Source: Burkholderia sp. Leaf177
GTDB lineage: Bacteria > Pseudomonadota > Gammaproteobacteria > Burkholderiales > Burkholderiaceae
Direction: 5' to 3'
NCBI RefSeq assembly: GCF_001424345.1
Contig: NZ_LMPF01000001.1
Coordinates: forward strand, 265,751-329,750
Length of the DNA stretch: 64,000 nucleotides
A model generated the notes under the pieces. That model was not told the DNA's origin and made no database searches. It was given only the letters and a program-made list of their open reading frames with translations. Position numbers and translations under genes: made by a program. Each line of letters opens with the position of its first letter. Within the stretch, counting starts at the first letter, position 1. Positions 28,993-39,570 of this stretch are shown piece by piece.

Positions 28993-29673
28993 ATGCAGTC
29001 AGTGTTGAAGTCGATTCATCGAGTGGTTCAAGCAGGCGTTCTGGGTGCTTCCATGCTGCTGGCATCGCAGGCGTTCGCAAGCGGCACGGAACAATTGAAG
29101 GCGTTTGTAGCACAGGTTCATGCCGCGCACGGGACGTTCGTTCAGCGTGAGGTGAAAGCGCCGAGCAAGGCGGCATCGGCTACGGCTACTCAGAGCGCCG
29201 CGCCGAGAACCTCGGGCACGGCGAGCGGCACGTTCACGTTCGCGCGGCCCGGCAAGTTCATCTGGTCGTACGAGAAACCCTACGCACAAGTGCTTCAAGC
29301 CGACGGCGACAAGCTGTATGTCTACGACAAGGATTTGAACCAGGTCACCGTGCGCGAGCTGGGTAATGCACTCGGCGCGAGTCCGGCAGCCATTCTCTTC
29401 GGCAGCAATGATCTGGACAAGAATTTCACGCTGCGCGACGCGGGCGTGAAGGACGGCATCGACTGGCTGGAATTGACGCCGAAAGCGCAGGACACGCAGT
29501 TTCAGCAGGTTGGCATCGGCTTCAGAAACGGCAATCTGGAAGCCATGGAATTGCACGATGTATTCGGTAACGTGACTTTGCTGACGTTTTCGAATATCGA
29601 GAAGAACCCGCCGCTGAAGAGCAATCAGTTCAAATTCGTGGTGCCAAAAGGCGCCGACGTGATCAACGGTTAA
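28993..29673 (+). CDS. lolA: Outer-membrane lipoprotein carrier LolA
   Basis: LolA carries lipoproteins across the periplasm from LolCDE to LolB. A signal peptide ends LASQAFA at about residue 29. [21 protein letters not shown] and [19 protein letters not shown] are the conserved strands of the lipoprotein-binding half-barrel. An Ala/Ser/Thr-rich insertion lies at about 55-75. The gene follows ftsK, the same order as in E. coli, and GGAGG stands ten bases upstream of the ATG. A terminator follows. Confidence 0.95.
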   Translation: MQSVLKSIHRVVQAGVLGASMLLASQAFASGTEQLKAFVAQVHAAHGTFVQREVKAPSKAASATATQSAAPRTSGTASGTFTFARPGKFIWSYEKPYAQVLQADGDKLYVYDKDLNQVTVRELGNALGASPAAILFGSNDLDKNFTLRDAGVKDGIDWLELTPKAQDTQFQQVGIGFRNGNLEAMELHDVFGNVTLLTFSNIEKNPPLKSNQFKFVVPKGADVING

Positions 29674-29688
29674 CCAGCGTTCCGAATC

Positions 29689-29716
29689 GCGAGGCGGCGA
29701 CCGCCTCGCTCTTTCG
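29689..29716 (+). terminator. Intrinsic terminator after lolA
   Basis: GCGAGGCGG (29689-29697) pairs with CCGCCTCGC (29701-29709) around a three-base loop and is followed by TCTTTCGT. The T-tract is interrupted. Confidence 0.6.
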
Positions 29717-29730
29717 TGCTTGCCCGTAAC

Positions 29731-29771
29731 CGACGAAATCAAGCCGACGAAATCAAGCGACCCAATCAAGC
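29731..29771. repeat. 14-bp tandem repeat, nearly three copies
   Basis: CGACGAAATCAAGC occurs twice in tandem (29731-29744 and 29745-29758), followed by a degenerate 13-base third copy (29759-29771) that runs into the 3' end of the permease gene. The permease stop codon at 29766-29768 lies inside the third copy. Confidence 0.75.
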
Positions 29772-31097
29772 CGACGACCGGCTTTCTTCCCGCCGTCCCC
29801 CGCCCATCACCAATGCCAGATAAGCCAGCGCGCCGATTGCAAGCGACGGCAGCGTGGCGCCGAGATTCGGCATCCATTGATTGATCGCGTGGTACGCCGC
29901 AATCCCGAGCGCCCATGCAACAAACCCGCTGACATGCCAACCGCCCGAAAACGCGTACGGGCCGTGGGCGTCGGTGAGCGCGGCCACCGTCACGCGGCGT
30001 TTGCGCACGATAAAATGATCCGCGAGCACCACGCCGAAAAGCGGCGCAAAGACCGAGCCGATCAGCAGCAGGAAGTTCTGGTACTTGCCCATTTGCACAA
30101 GCAACGCGATCAACGTGCACAACCCGCCGAACGCCGCCGATAACAACGGCACGCTCGCTTTCGCCCAGAAGGTGCCGGTCGAGACGGCGGCCGAATGGAT
30201 ATCGGCGAAAGCGTTGTCGATTTCATCGATAAGAATCAGCAGCAGCGCAATCCCGCCCGCGGCTTGCGCAAACGCCACGGTCAGCAGTGCGTCGCCACCG
30301 CCCGCCGTCAGACCATAGAACGCGCCGAGCGCATAGAACCAGATATTCGCGATGCCGTAACCAAACAGCGTGCCGCGAAACGTGCCGCCCGCGCTGCGGC
30401 CAAAGCGCGTGTAATCGGCAATCAGCGGGAGCCATGAAAGCGGCATGGCTACAACCAGATCGATACCCGCGCCGAACGGCATTTCCCCGGTGCCGGGGCG
30501 GCTCATCAACGCGCTAATGTCTTGTTTCGACAGCAGATTCCACGTCAGCCATCCCGCGCCGCCGAGCAGCAGCCACATGCCCCACGTGCGCAAAAATCGC
30601 CGGACGAAGGACAGCGGGCCGGTGATCGCCAGGACGGTTGCCAGCACGCCGAAGATCAGCGTCCAAATGAGCGGTATCGACACACCGAAGGATTGTTTGG
30701 CGAGGGCATCGGCGGAATCGCGCATCACGATGATTTCAAACGATCCCCATCCGACCAGTTGCACCGCGTTGAGCACGGCGGGCACGGACGCGCCGCGCAG
30801 TCCGAGCGTAGGACGCAACGACGACATGGCCGCGAGCCCGGTATCCGTGCCGACCACACCGGCGAGCGCGAGCAACAACACGCCAATCACCGTGCCGATC
30901 CCGATGGCCGCAAGCGCGTGCGGCAACGACATGCCGGGTACGAGCAGCGCGCCGGCCTGCGCCACCAGCAACCCGATGCCAAGCGAGAACCACAGCGCGA
31001 AGGCGTCCGATGTACCGAATGCGCGGCGCGCGGCGGGAACCGGCAGCAAGGGCGCGTACGTGGAGGCGGCTGTGTCCGTGGTGTTCTCTTGTGCCAT
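29766..31097 (-). CDS. NCS1-family permease (cytosine / hydroxymethylpyrimidine type)
   Basis: The 443-residue product has about twelve membrane helices and belongs to the nucleobase:cation symporter-1 family. FALWFSLGIGLLVAQAGALL, VQLVGWGSFEIIVM and PLSWLPLIADYTRF match family positions. It resembles CodB and the thiamine-linked CytX group; the substrate is most likely cytosine or hydroxymethylpyrimidine, but this is not fixed. No TPP-riboswitch motif is visible upstream. AAGGA about nine bases before the ATG supports the start. The gene ends inside a short tandem repeat. Confidence 0.85.
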   Translation of the reverse strand: MAQENTTDTAASTYAPLLPVPAARRAFGTSDAFALWFSLGIGLLVAQAGALLVPGMSLPHALAAIGIGTVIGVLLLALAGVVGTDTGLAAMSSLRPTLGLRGASVPAVLNAVQLVGWGSFEIIVMRDSADALAKQSFGVSIPLIWTLIFGVLATVLAITGPLSFVRRFLRTWGMWLLLGGAGWLTWNLLSKQDISALMSRPGTGEMPFGAGIDLVVAMPLSWLPLIADYTRFGRSAGGTFRGTLFGYGIANIWFYALGAFYGLTAGGGDALLTVAFAQAAGGIALLLILIDEIDNAFADIHSAAVSTGTFWAKASVPLLSAAFGGLCTLIALLVQMGKYQNFLLLIGSVFAPLFGVVLADHFIVRKRRVTVAALTDAHGPYAFSGGWHVSGFVAWALGIAAYHAINQWMPNLGATLPSLAIGALAYLALVMGGGRREESRSSA

Positions 31098-31285
31098 TCG
31101 GTTTCGTCCTTACTTGCAGATGTTGGCCGGCTCGCGTTCGGTTTGCCAAGCAATCCCTTCAAGCGGCAACTGTCATAATCGACCATCGCAGCATTTTGAA
31201 GCAGCGCGGGCATTTGTCTCGAAAAGTGCACGATTATCGCTGTGTTCGCCGTTGTCCAGACACATTCGGAATCTCTCATCGCGCC

Positions 31286-32596
31286 ATGTTCGAAGAAAAC
31301 CGTGCCAATGTTCCCCTCGCCGAGCGTCTGCGTCCCCGTACCATCGACGAGGTGATCGGCCAGAAACACCTTCTCGGTCCCAACAAGCCGTTGCGCGTTG
31401 CGTTCGAATCCGGCGAAGCGCATTCCATGATTCTCTGGGGGCCGCCGGGCGTCGGCAAAACCACGCTCGCGCGGCTGATGGCGGCGGCGTTTCATGCGGA
31501 ATTCATCTCGCTTTCGGCGGTGTTGTCGGGCGTGAAGGACATTCGCGAGGCTGTGGAACTGGCGCAGATTCATCGGGCGAACGGGCATCAGACGCTTGTT
31601 TTCGTCGATGAAGTGCATCGGTTCAACAAAAGCCAGCAAGACGCATTTTTGCCGCACGTGGAGTCCGGTTTGTTCGTGTTCGTGGGCGCGACGACCGAGA
31701 ATCCATCGTTCGAGGTGAACAGCGCGCTGTTGTCGCGGGCGGCGGTGTACGTGCTGAAAAGCCTCGATGAGAGCGAGCTTGACGAGTTGCTGGAACGCGC
31801 GCAGGGCGAATTGGGCGGCCTGACTTTCTCCGATGACGCGCGCGCCGCGCTCATCGGTTCCGCCGACGGCGACGGCCGCAAGCTCCTCAACAACCTGGAA
31901 ATCGTGGCGCGGGCGGGCGCGCAACAAAAGTCGACGCACATTAACGGCGAGTTGCTCGGCAGCGCGCTTACCGAAAATCTGCGTCGTTTCGACAAAGGCG
32001 GCGACGCGTTCTACGACCAGATCAGCGCGCTGCATAAATCGGTTCGCGGCAGTAATCCGGACGCCACGCTCTACTGGTTTTGCAGGATGCTCGACGGCGG
32101 CGCCGACCCGCGTTATCTCGCGCGGCGAATCGTCCGGATGGCTTGGGAAGATATCGGGCTCGCCGATCCTCGCGCTGGTCGCATTGCGTTCGATGCCGCC
32201 GAAACCTACGAGCGCCTGGGAACGCCGGAAGGCGAACTTGCGCTTGCTCAGGCGCTGATTTATCTCGCGGTCGCGCCGAAGTCGAACGCTGGCTACATGG
32301 CCTATAACGAGGCGCGGCGGTTTGTCGGCAAGGATCAGTCACGCGGCGTGCCGGTTCATTTACGCAACGCGCCGACCAAGCTAATGAAAGAACTCGGATA
32401 CGGGCATGAATATCGGTACGCGCACGACGAACCCGACGCCTACGCGGCCGGCGAAACCTATTTGCCCGATGGCATGCGCGACCCGCATTGGTACGAGCCG
32501 ACGCCGCGCGGCCTGGAGGGCAAGATTGGTGAAAAGATGGCGCGTCTCGCACAACTCGACGCCCAATGGCGGCGCGAGCATAAGGACGACAAATAA
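31286..32596 (+). CDS. rarA: Replication-associated recombination protein A
   Basis: RarA (MgsA) is an AAA+ ATPase related to the clamp loader and acts at stalled replication forks. The [19 protein letters not shown] box precedes Walker [10 protein letters not shown] (Lys58). [20 protein letters not shown] is Walker B and the sensor region, and [17 protein letters not shown] is sensor 1. The C-terminal MgsA domain is present ([20 protein letters not shown]). The 436-residue length is normal. The ATG at 31286 gives the family start MFEENR. The gene lies between lolA and serS as is common in proteobacteria. Confidence 0.97.
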   Translation: MFEENRANVPLAERLRPRTIDEVIGQKHLLGPNKPLRVAFESGEAHSMILWGPPGVGKTTLARLMAAAFHAEFISLSAVLSGVKDIREAVELAQIHRANGHQTLVFVDEVHRFNKSQQDAFLPHVESGLFVFVGATTENPSFEVNSALLSRAAVYVLKSLDESELDELLERAQGELGGLTFSDDARAALIGSADGDGRKLLNNLEIVARAGAQQKSTHINGELLGSALTENLRRFDKGGDAFYDQISALHKSVRGSNPDATLYWFCRMLDGGADPRYLARRIVRMAWEDIGLADPRAGRIAFDAAETYERLGTPEGELALAQALIYLAVAPKSNAGYMAYNEARRFVGKDQSRGVPVHLRNAPTKLMKELGYGHEYRYAHDEPDAYAAGETYLPDGMRDPHWYEPTPRGLEGKIGEKMARLAQLDAQWRREHKDDK

Positions 32597-32624
32597 GCGC
32601 CGTTTTTATCGCCGATAAACATAG

Positions 32625-34034
<1,410 letters not shown>

Positions 34035-34069
34035 CGACTCCCTGTTGTAACAAGCTCACGAAAAGGGGC

Positions 34070-34098
34070 TTGGAAATCAGTTTGGAGTCGTCTATAAT
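34070..34098 (+). promoter_or_regulatory. Sigma-70 promoter of tRNA-Ser(CGA)
   Basis: TTGGAA (34070-34075) and TATAAT (34093-34098) are separated by 17 bp. The transcript would begin near 34105 with a perfect 9-bp hairpin, CTCTCGCTG (34103-34111) and CAGCGAGAG (34126-34134), in the tRNA leader. Confidence 0.75.
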
Positions 34099-34166
34099 CT
34101 TTCTCTCGCTGGACATCGACCCGTTCAGCGAGAGCCGCAACAAGCATCGTGCGGTTTGCAGTATCT

Positions 34167-34256
34167 GGAAAGGTGGCAGAGTGGTCGAATGCGCTGGACT
34201 CGAAATCCAGTGTACCTTTAGGGGTACCGTGAGTTCGAATCTCACCCTTTCCGCCA
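34167..34256 (+). tRNA. tRNA-Ser(CGA)
   Basis: A 90-base class II tRNA with encoded CCA. The acceptor stem is GGAAAGG/CCTTTCC, the anticodon loop CTCGAAA gives anticodon CGA (codon UCG), the long variable arm is TGTACC...GGTACC, and the T-loop is TTCGAAT. It lies just downstream of serS. Confidence 0.98.
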
Positions 34257-34261
34257 AATTC

Positions 34262-34298
34262 AAAAACCCCCGCTGATCGCAAGATCAGCGGGGGTTTT
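34262..34298 (+). terminator. Intrinsic terminator of tRNA-Ser(CGA)
   Basis: A perfect stem of at least 12 bp (34267-34278 with 34283-34294) closes a GCAA tetraloop and is followed by TTTT; flanking AAA/TTT extends the stem. Confidence 0.92.
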
Positions 34299-34309
34299 GC
34301 TTTGTGGCT

Positions 34310-34663
34310 TCAGCACTTGGGCAGCAGGCCCTGAATATCGGAAATCGACTTGCCGTCCGGATTCCTGCCGATCGAACTCCGGCTCAAATTGTTCGATGTC
34401 CGGCAAGCCCAGTTGTCGGGCTTTTCAAGCGCCGGCGTCTGTCGGTTGGCCCAATCGTCAACGCCGGATGCCGGCGCTGGTTCAGCGGGCTCGGACGACA
34501 TTCCGACAATAGCGGGCGGACGGTACATGTATTGGGGCGTTATCGACAGTGAGACCGGATCGTCGGGGCCCGCGGCGTGTGCAACTGGCAAAAAACATAA
34601 TGACTTGGCAATAACAAGGGCGGACACCACGCTGCGGCGGATTCGCGTAACAAATTGATTCAT
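34310..34663 (-). CDS. Small exported protein of unknown function
   Basis: I do not recognise this 117-residue protein. It has a clear signal peptide (basic MNQFVTRIRRS, hydrophobic core, cleavage after PVAHA at about residue 30). The mature part is hydrophilic, proline- and serine-rich, with two cysteines (WAC and the C-terminal KC) that could form a disulfide. GGAA lies six bases before the ATG. It lies just after tRNA-Ser(CGA), facing it, next to an AT-rich pocket. Confidence 0.7.
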   Translation of the reverse strand: MNQFVTRIRRSVVSALVIAKSLCFLPVAHAAGPDDPVSLSITPQYMYRPPAIVGMSSEPAEPAPASGVDDWANRQTPALEKPDNWACRTSNNLSRSSIGRNPDGKSISDIQGLLPKC

Positions 34664-35087
34664 GCATATTTCCGTTTAAAAATACCGGTTGCAGCAAATG
34701 CTACGTTGTTTGCAACGGAATCTATTTAATCAAAAAACAGTATTAATTCGTATTTTTAAACGCATTCACATTAACCAATTGGTTTTATAAACACGGGAAT
34801 AAGATTGTTTTCAAGGAATGGCGCGTTCTTTGAAAAAGCGATGCAAAGCGCCACGCAGCGGGCGCTCGCGCGTCGCTCAGTGCGTAAATCATAACGCCAA
34901 TTAATCGTTCGAAAAGCGTCTGGCCGGTATCTCTCGACTCAGCAACTTAATCACTTGGTTCGTTGCATATTCAGGCTGTAAGCGCTTGGCATAAACACCG
35001 CAACGTTGAAAAAACCAATTGCCATGAACGCGTAATGGCATCTGCGTACGGGCGCGACATTCTGGTCTTATTCAGTCCCGCCACAAA
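34664..35087. other. AT-rich intergenic pocket
   Basis: About 420 bases without a supportable gene, and clearly richer in A and T (especially 34720-34800) than the surrounding GC-rich sequence. It holds the promoter of the small exported-protein gene. Runs such as TTTTTAAA and AATTGG occur, but I see no clear repeat, att site or terminator. A 60-codon frame at 34963-35145 was considered and rejected. Confidence 0.6.
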
Positions 35088-35456
35088 TCAAGTCGTACAC
35101 CGCGCGATATTGAAGCGCATTTCCGGCTCCGGCAGCCGACCGTAGTCTCCAGCCGATTTCTGCACTTTCACCGTCGATCCATATTGCGACGGCGTCAGCG
35201 TCACGAGCCACGCGTTTGGTCCGACCACGAGTTCCGACGTGTTACCCATTTTCGATGTCGACACAGACGGCAGGCGATCTTCGAGGCAATTGAAAACATC
35301 CGATGCCGCGCGCCGCGACGATACGTATATCAGCGGGTTCGATGCACGAAGTTCGGGACCACTGGCGGAGCTACACGCCGTGAGCGCGAACGCCGCAAAC
35401 ATCGCGGTCGAAAGAGGAGCAAAAAGAGCGAAGGAAATGACACGACTTGAGATCAT
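35088..35456 (-). CDS. Small lipoprotein of unknown function
   Basis: This is a 122-residue predicted lipoprotein with lipobox ALTAC and lipidated Cys28 after a hydrophobic signal. The mature part carries about 95 polar residues with two further cysteines. I recognise no domain; the segment LVVGPNAWLVTLTPSQYGSTV suggests a small beta-rich fold. No good Shine-Dalgarno is seen before the ATG. It faces the other small exported gene's AT-rich upstream region. Confidence 0.7.
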   Translation of the reverse strand: MISSRVISFALFAPLSTAMFAAFALTACSSASGPELRASNPLIYVSSRRAASDVFNCLEDRLPSVSTSKMGNTSELVVGPNAWLVTLTPSQYGSTVKVQKSAGDYGRLPEPEMRFNIARCTT

Positions 35457-35684
35457 TGGCGAAACACGAGAGTCAAAACATTAAGCGAATAGAGCGTAAA
35501 CCGCTCGACGAAGCAAGTCCGGATCACGACGCACACAGCGCTTCGTGGTTGCACGGCGACTCCGAAACCATTGGAAAAAGAGCGGGAAAGCGCGCGATGC
35601 TATCATCGCCGGCATCCTGAAATAATGCGCGGCGGATACATCGATTTCGTATCGACATGACGCGCGCCGACACACCAACGCTCC

Positions 35685-36467
35685 ATGGCCATCACACTCA
35701 AGTCGCCCGCCGACATCGAAAAGCTTCGAATCTCCGGACGTCTCGCCGCAGAAGTCCTTGCGATGATCGGAGAGCACGTCAAGCCCGGCGTCACCACGGA
35801 AGAACTGGATGCAATCTGCAACCGCTTTATTGTCGATGAGCTGAAGGCAATCCCGGCGAACGTGGGTTACATGGGCTTTACGAAAACCATTTGCACATCG
35901 GTGAATCACGTGGTCTGCCACGGCATTCCGGGCGCGCGGGAATTGAAGGATGGCGATATCGTCAACATTGACGTCGCGATCATCAAGGACGGTTATTTCG
36001 GCGATACAAGCCGCATGTATTACGCGGGTACGCCCAGCCGCGAAGCCAGGCGTCTTTGCGATACGACTTACGAAGCCATGCTTGCCGGTATTCGCGCGGT
36101 GCGTCCCGGCGCGACGCTGGGCGACGTGGGTCATGCGATCCAGACCGTGGCGAACCGCGAAGGCTATTCGATCGTGCGCGAGTATTGCGGACATGGAATT
36201 GGACGTCTCTATCACGAAGATCCGCAAGTACTGCATTACGGACACCCGGGCGCGGGTTTGCGGCTCAAGCCGGGACTGGTCTTCACCATAGAACCCATGG
36301 TGAACGCAGGTCGTGCTGCGACGCAGCAATCGCGCGATGGCTGGACGGTGACGACGAAGGACCGGTCACTATCGGCGCAATGGGAGCATATGGTTGTCGT
36401 CACTGACGACGGCTACGAACTGCTCACACCCTGGCCCGATGGCACGGGTGAATATTCGGCGCCCTGA
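35685..36467 (+). CDS. map: Type I methionine aminopeptidase
   Basis: MAP removes the initiator methionine from nascent proteins. All metal ligands can be seen: the two aspartates in NIDVAIIKDGYFGDTSRMYY, His in CGHGIG, Glu in FTIEPM and Glu in QWEHM. CTSVNHVVCHGIPG carries the substrate-side His. The 260-residue length is normal. It is not next to rpsB or tsf, where the housekeeping map often lies, so it may be a second copy; this cannot be tested within the window. Confidence 0.94.
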   Translation: MAITLKSPADIEKLRISGRLAAEVLAMIGEHVKPGVTTEELDAICNRFIVDELKAIPANVGYMGFTKTICTSVNHVVCHGIPGARELKDGDIVNIDVAIIKDGYFGDTSRMYYAGTPSREARRLCDTTYEAMLAGIRAVRPGATLGDVGHAIQTVANREGYSIVREYCGHGIGRLYHEDPQVLHYGHPGAGLRLKPGLVFTIEPMVNAGRAATQQSRDGWTVTTKDRSLSAQWEHMVVVTDDGYELLTPWPDGTGEYSAP

Positions 36468-36569
36468 GACCTGGACTTGCCCGGCACGAACGTCATTAGG
36501 GCGGCTTCGCACGTTGCCTGCAATAATGATTTGACTCGTTTGCCTGTTCAGTTGAAGCTACGAATTAGA

Positions 36570-36640
36570 CTAAGCTGGCTAAGACAGTCTAAGAACATAG
36601 CTAAGAAGACAGCTTAAGAAGCTTGTGAAAGCTTGAGAGA
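36570..36640. repeat. Phased CTAAG-type short repeats upstream of a GNAT gene
   Basis: CTAAG occurs at 36570, 36579, 36589 and 36601, followed by related CTTAAG at 36613 and CTTG at 36622 and 36632. Spacings are 9-12 bases, close to one helical turn. The array ends about 15 bases before the GNAT start codon. Confidence 0.55.
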
Positions 36641-36651
36641 AAAACACCCGC

Positions 36652-37173
36652 ATGAGTCCTTCACTAACTGTTCACCGGATTGCCTCTCATCAAGGTGCTG
36701 TCCTGCGCGAGCTTCGCACGGCCTCGTTGCGCGAAGCACCGTATGCGTTCGGCGAGACGCTGGAGGAAGCGTTGTCCGCCGACGTCGCAAGCTTCGACGA
36801 AACGGCTGATCGCCACGCGAACTCCGAGATCACGGCATCGTTTATCTTGTACACGGAAGGTCATCCGGCGGGCCTTGTCGGCGCGTTCATTGAAGAGGCG
36901 GCTCAACCGCGCGCCTTCGTTTATGCATTGTGGGTGGCGCCGGCAGTGCGGCATCTGCGAGGCGGCGAGCTGCTGGTGAATGCCGCCACGCAATGGCTCG
37001 CGGAACGTCGCGTGCATGATGTCTTCGCGTGGATCGCCGATGGCAACCGCAACGCCATGCGCTTCTACGAACGCCTGGGCTTTGGTCCGACCGGCGAACG
37101 GCGCCGCATTCCTGCGCATCCCGAGGAATTCGAAACGCTGCTGGTGCGCCGCGTAAGCGATCAAACCACATAA
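36652..37173 (+). CDS. GNAT-family N-acetyltransferase
   Basis: The 173-residue product has the GNAT fold: the beta4 segment FVYALWVAPAVRHLRGGELLVNAA (about 83-106) includes the acetyl-CoA pyrophosphate loop in variant form (RHLRGGELL), and NRNAMRFYERLGFGPTGERR is motif B. The acceptor substrate is unknown. It is preceded by a phased short repeat array and followed on the same strand by the min genes. The Shine-Dalgarno is not strong. Confidence 0.88.
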   Translation: MSPSLTVHRIASHQGAVLRELRTASLREAPYAFGETLEEALSADVASFDETADRHANSEITASFILYTEGHPAGLVGAFIEEAAQPRAFVYALWVAPAVRHLRGGELLVNAATQWLAERRVHDVFAWIADGNRNAMRFYERLGFGPTGERRRIPAHPEEFETLLVRRVSDQTT

Positions 37174-37383
37174 CTTCCGGCGCGCGTTCGCGGCAATCGT
37201 CGCAACACGCGGGGCCATGCGTGATAACGTGGCCGGTCGTTTGTATCCTTTATTTGTATCCTCTGCGCTGTCCTCTTTCTTTCCAGCTGAACTTCACGAC
37301 GGCCGACATTGCGACGGCAATCTGAAATTTTTCTGTTGCCCGCGCTCACGCCTGTAAAATACGCAAAAATTTTGGCTTTACCT

Positions 37384-38139
37384 ATGTCGCTCAAAAAAAC
37401 GCCCTTTTTCGAATTGCGCAGCGGCTCTGTCGACACGCTTCTGTTTGTCGTCAAGACTACCGACCTCGACGCGATGCGCACGGAACTCACGCGGCGCTTC
37501 GAAGCGACTCCCGAGTTTTTTGCGGGCGATACCGTCGCCATCGACGTACGTAAGCTCGACGCCGGCGAACGTATATCGGTGAGCGAGCTCGCGGCGTTGC
37601 TCGACAGCGTGCGCATGCGTCCTGTCGGCGTGGTCGCGTTGCCGGAACAGACGTGGGCAGCAGAAGGCGCGTTGCCGCTGCTCGAAGCGCGCGACCGGCG
37701 TGGCGCGCCCAAACCATCGGTCGATGCCAACGTCGAGAACACCGAAGCCGTCGCCGTGATCGAAGCCGCCGTCGCGCAAGCGCCGCCGCCGAGCGCGCCG
37801 GTGCCGAAGACCACGATCATCGACCGGCCGTTGCGTTCTGGGCAGCAGGTGTATGCGAAGGGCGATCTGGTCGTGCTCGGGCTCGTGAGCTACGGCGCGG
37901 AAGTGATCGCGGAAGGCAACATTCATATCTATGCGCCGTTGCGCGGCCGGGCGCTCGCGGGCGTCCACGGCAATCTCGATGCGCGCATCTTCTGCACGTG
38001 TCTCGAGCCGGAACTCATTTCCATCGCCGGGATTTACAGGACGACAGAAACACCGCTCGGCCCCGACGTCCTGGGCAAGGCGGTGCAGATCTGGCTCGAC
38101 GAAGAAAAATTGATGATCGAACCGCTGCGGCTGACCTGA
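37384..38139 (+). CDS. minC: Septum site-determining protein MinC
   Basis: MinC inhibits FtsZ ring assembly away from mid-cell. The N-terminal domain (1-105) is followed by an Ala/Pro-rich linker (about 125-150). The C-terminal beta-helix (about 152-251) has the signatures [35 protein letters not shown] and ARIFC, which bind MinD. The 251-residue length is typical. It is first in the minC-minD-minE operon; the ATG at 37384 begins [12 protein letters not shown]. Confidence 0.96.
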   Translation: MSLKKTPFFELRSGSVDTLLFVVKTTDLDAMRTELTRRFEATPEFFAGDTVAIDVRKLDAGERISVSELAALLDSVRMRPVGVVALPEQTWAAEGALPLLEARDRRGAPKPSVDANVENTEAVAVIEAAVAQAPPPSAPVPKTTIIDRPLRSGQQVYAKGDLVVLGLVSYGAEVIAEGNIHIYAPLRGRALAGVHGNLDARIFCTCLEPELISIAGIYRTTETPLGPDVLGKAVQIWLDEEKLMIEPLRLT

Positions 38140-38238
38140 TTGGCCTGATGGAAAAATCAGCCAAGGTGCGCCCGATGGGGACGGCGCGCTCCCGGACAGA
38201 ACGCCAGCGGATTTAATTGACGAACACAAGGTACAGGA

Positions 38239-39054
38239 ATGGCAAAAATCATTGTGGTGACTTCGGGCAAGGGCGGCGTCGGCAAGACGACCACCAGCGC
38301 GAGCTTCGCATCGGCCCTCGCGTTGCGCGGGCATAAAACGGCTGTTATCGACTTCGACGTCGGCCTGCGCAATCTCGATCTCATCATGGGCTGCGAACGC
38401 CGCGTGGTGTACGACCTCATCAATGTGATCCAGGGTGAAGCGAATCTGAACCAGGCGCTGATCAAGGACAAGAAGTGCGAGAACCTGTTCATCCTTCCGG
38501 CATCGCAGACGCGCGATAAAGACGCGCTGACGCAAGAAGGCGTGGAGAAGGTCATCAACGACCTGATCGCAATGGACTTCGAATATATCGTCTGCGACTC
38601 GCCAGCCGGGATTGAATCGGGCGCGCTGCTCGCCATGCATTTCGCCGACGAGGCGTTGATCGTGACGAACCCGGAAGTGTCGTCGGTGCGCGACTCGGAC
38701 CGGATTCTCGGCATTTTGTCGTCGAAGACTAAGCGCGCAATCGAAGGCAAGGAGCCGATCAAGGAACATTTGCTGATCACGCGTTACAACCCGAAGCGCG
38801 TGAGCGAAGGCGAGATGCTGTCGCTCACCGATATCCAGGAAATCCTGCGCATCGACCTGATTGGCGTGATTCCGGAATCGGAAGCGGTGCTGCATGCATC
38901 GAACCAGGGTTTGCCGGCCGTGCACCTCGATGGCACTGATGTGGCTGAAGCGTACAAGGACATCGTTTCGCGCTTTCTGGGCGAGGAAAAGTCCCTGCGC
39001 TTTATCGATTATCAGAAGCCAGGTCTGTTGCAACGCATTTTCGGCAACAAGTAA
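38239..39054 (+). CDS. minD: Septum site-determining ATPase MinD
   Basis: MinD is a membrane-binding ParA-type ATPase that recruits MinC and is released by MinE. The deviant Walker A is SGKGGVGKTT (signature Lys11, Lys16). CDSPAGIESGALLAMHFADE is the switch II region, and the amphipathic C-terminus (LLQRIFGNK) is the membrane-targeting sequence. The 271-residue length is normal. It lies 99 bases after minC and 9 bases before minE. Confidence 0.98.
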   Translation: MAKIIVVTSGKGGVGKTTTSASFASALALRGHKTAVIDFDVGLRNLDLIMGCERRVVYDLINVIQGEANLNQALIKDKKCENLFILPASQTRDKDALTQEGVEKVINDLIAMDFEYIVCDSPAGIESGALLAMHFADEALIVTNPEVSSVRDSDRILGILSSKTKRAIEGKEPIKEHLLITRYNPKRVSEGEMLSLTDIQEILRIDLIGVIPESEAVLHASNQGLPAVHLDGTDVAEAYKDIVSRFLGEEKSLRFIDYQKPGLLQRIFGNK

Positions 39055-39063
39055 GGGGACGCA

Positions 39064-39318
39064 ATGTCGATTCTTTCGTTTTTGCTGGGCGAGAAAAAGA
39101 AGTCCGCTTCGGTCGCGAAGGAACGCTTGCAGTTGATCATCGCGCACGAGCGCGCGGGTGGCCAGCCGGCCGCTGATTATCTGCCGGCGTTGCAACGAGA
39201 ACTCGTTGCCGTGATTTCCAAGTATGTGAAGATCTCAAGCGACGATATTCGCGTGAGCCTCGAACGTCAGGACGATCTCGAAGTGCTCGAGGTCAAGATC
39301 GAGATTCCATCGGCGTGA
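39064..39318 (+). CDS. minE: Cell division topological specificity factor MinE
   Basis: MinE stimulates MinD ATPase and drives pole-to-pole oscillation. The 84-residue protein has the N-terminal membrane-binding and anti-MinCD helix ([30 protein letters not shown]) and the C-terminal topological domain ([17 protein letters not shown]). GGGGAC upstream of the ATG acts as ribosome-binding site. It closes the min operon and is followed by a terminator. Confidence 0.97.
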   Translation: MSILSFLLGEKKKSASVAKERLQLIIAHERAGGQPAADYLPALQRELVAVISKYVKISSDDIRVSLERQDDLEVLEVKIEIPSA

Positions 39319-39348
39319 CGTAATTCGAGTAACTCGAAAGCTGTTGAG

Positions 39349-39386
39349 AAAGCCGGAATCGATGGTTGATTCCGGCTTTTGTGTTT
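39349..39386 (+). terminator. Intrinsic terminator of the min operon
   Basis: A perfect 12-bp stem AAAGCCGGAATC (39349-39360) with GATTCCGGCTTT (39368-39379), loop GATGGTT, followed by TGTGTTTTT. Confidence 0.85.
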
Positions 39387-39570
39387 TTACGGTTTATCGT
39401 TTGCGCGCCTTAGCGTGTCTTAGCGTATATGGACGATGCCGAATTACATCAATATTCCGTTGCAGTTTAGCCATCGCGGTTACACCGCCGATGTCGGCTG
39501 AATCCTGGCTTCGCGCATTGATTGGGTATCGCTGCAGATTGCGTGCGGCGATCCACTCAAGAGGCCGATC

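Noticed and set aside
31098-31285. A possible TPP riboswitch before the NCS1 permease gene
   Set aside because: The conserved CTGAGA-type core of the thiamine element is not found in the upstream sequence, so the thiamine link of the permease remains unproven.
34963-35145. A 60-codon plus-strand frame in the AT-rich pocket
   Set aside because: No ribosome-binding site, no recognisable product, and its 3' half lies antisense to the better supported lipoprotein gene.
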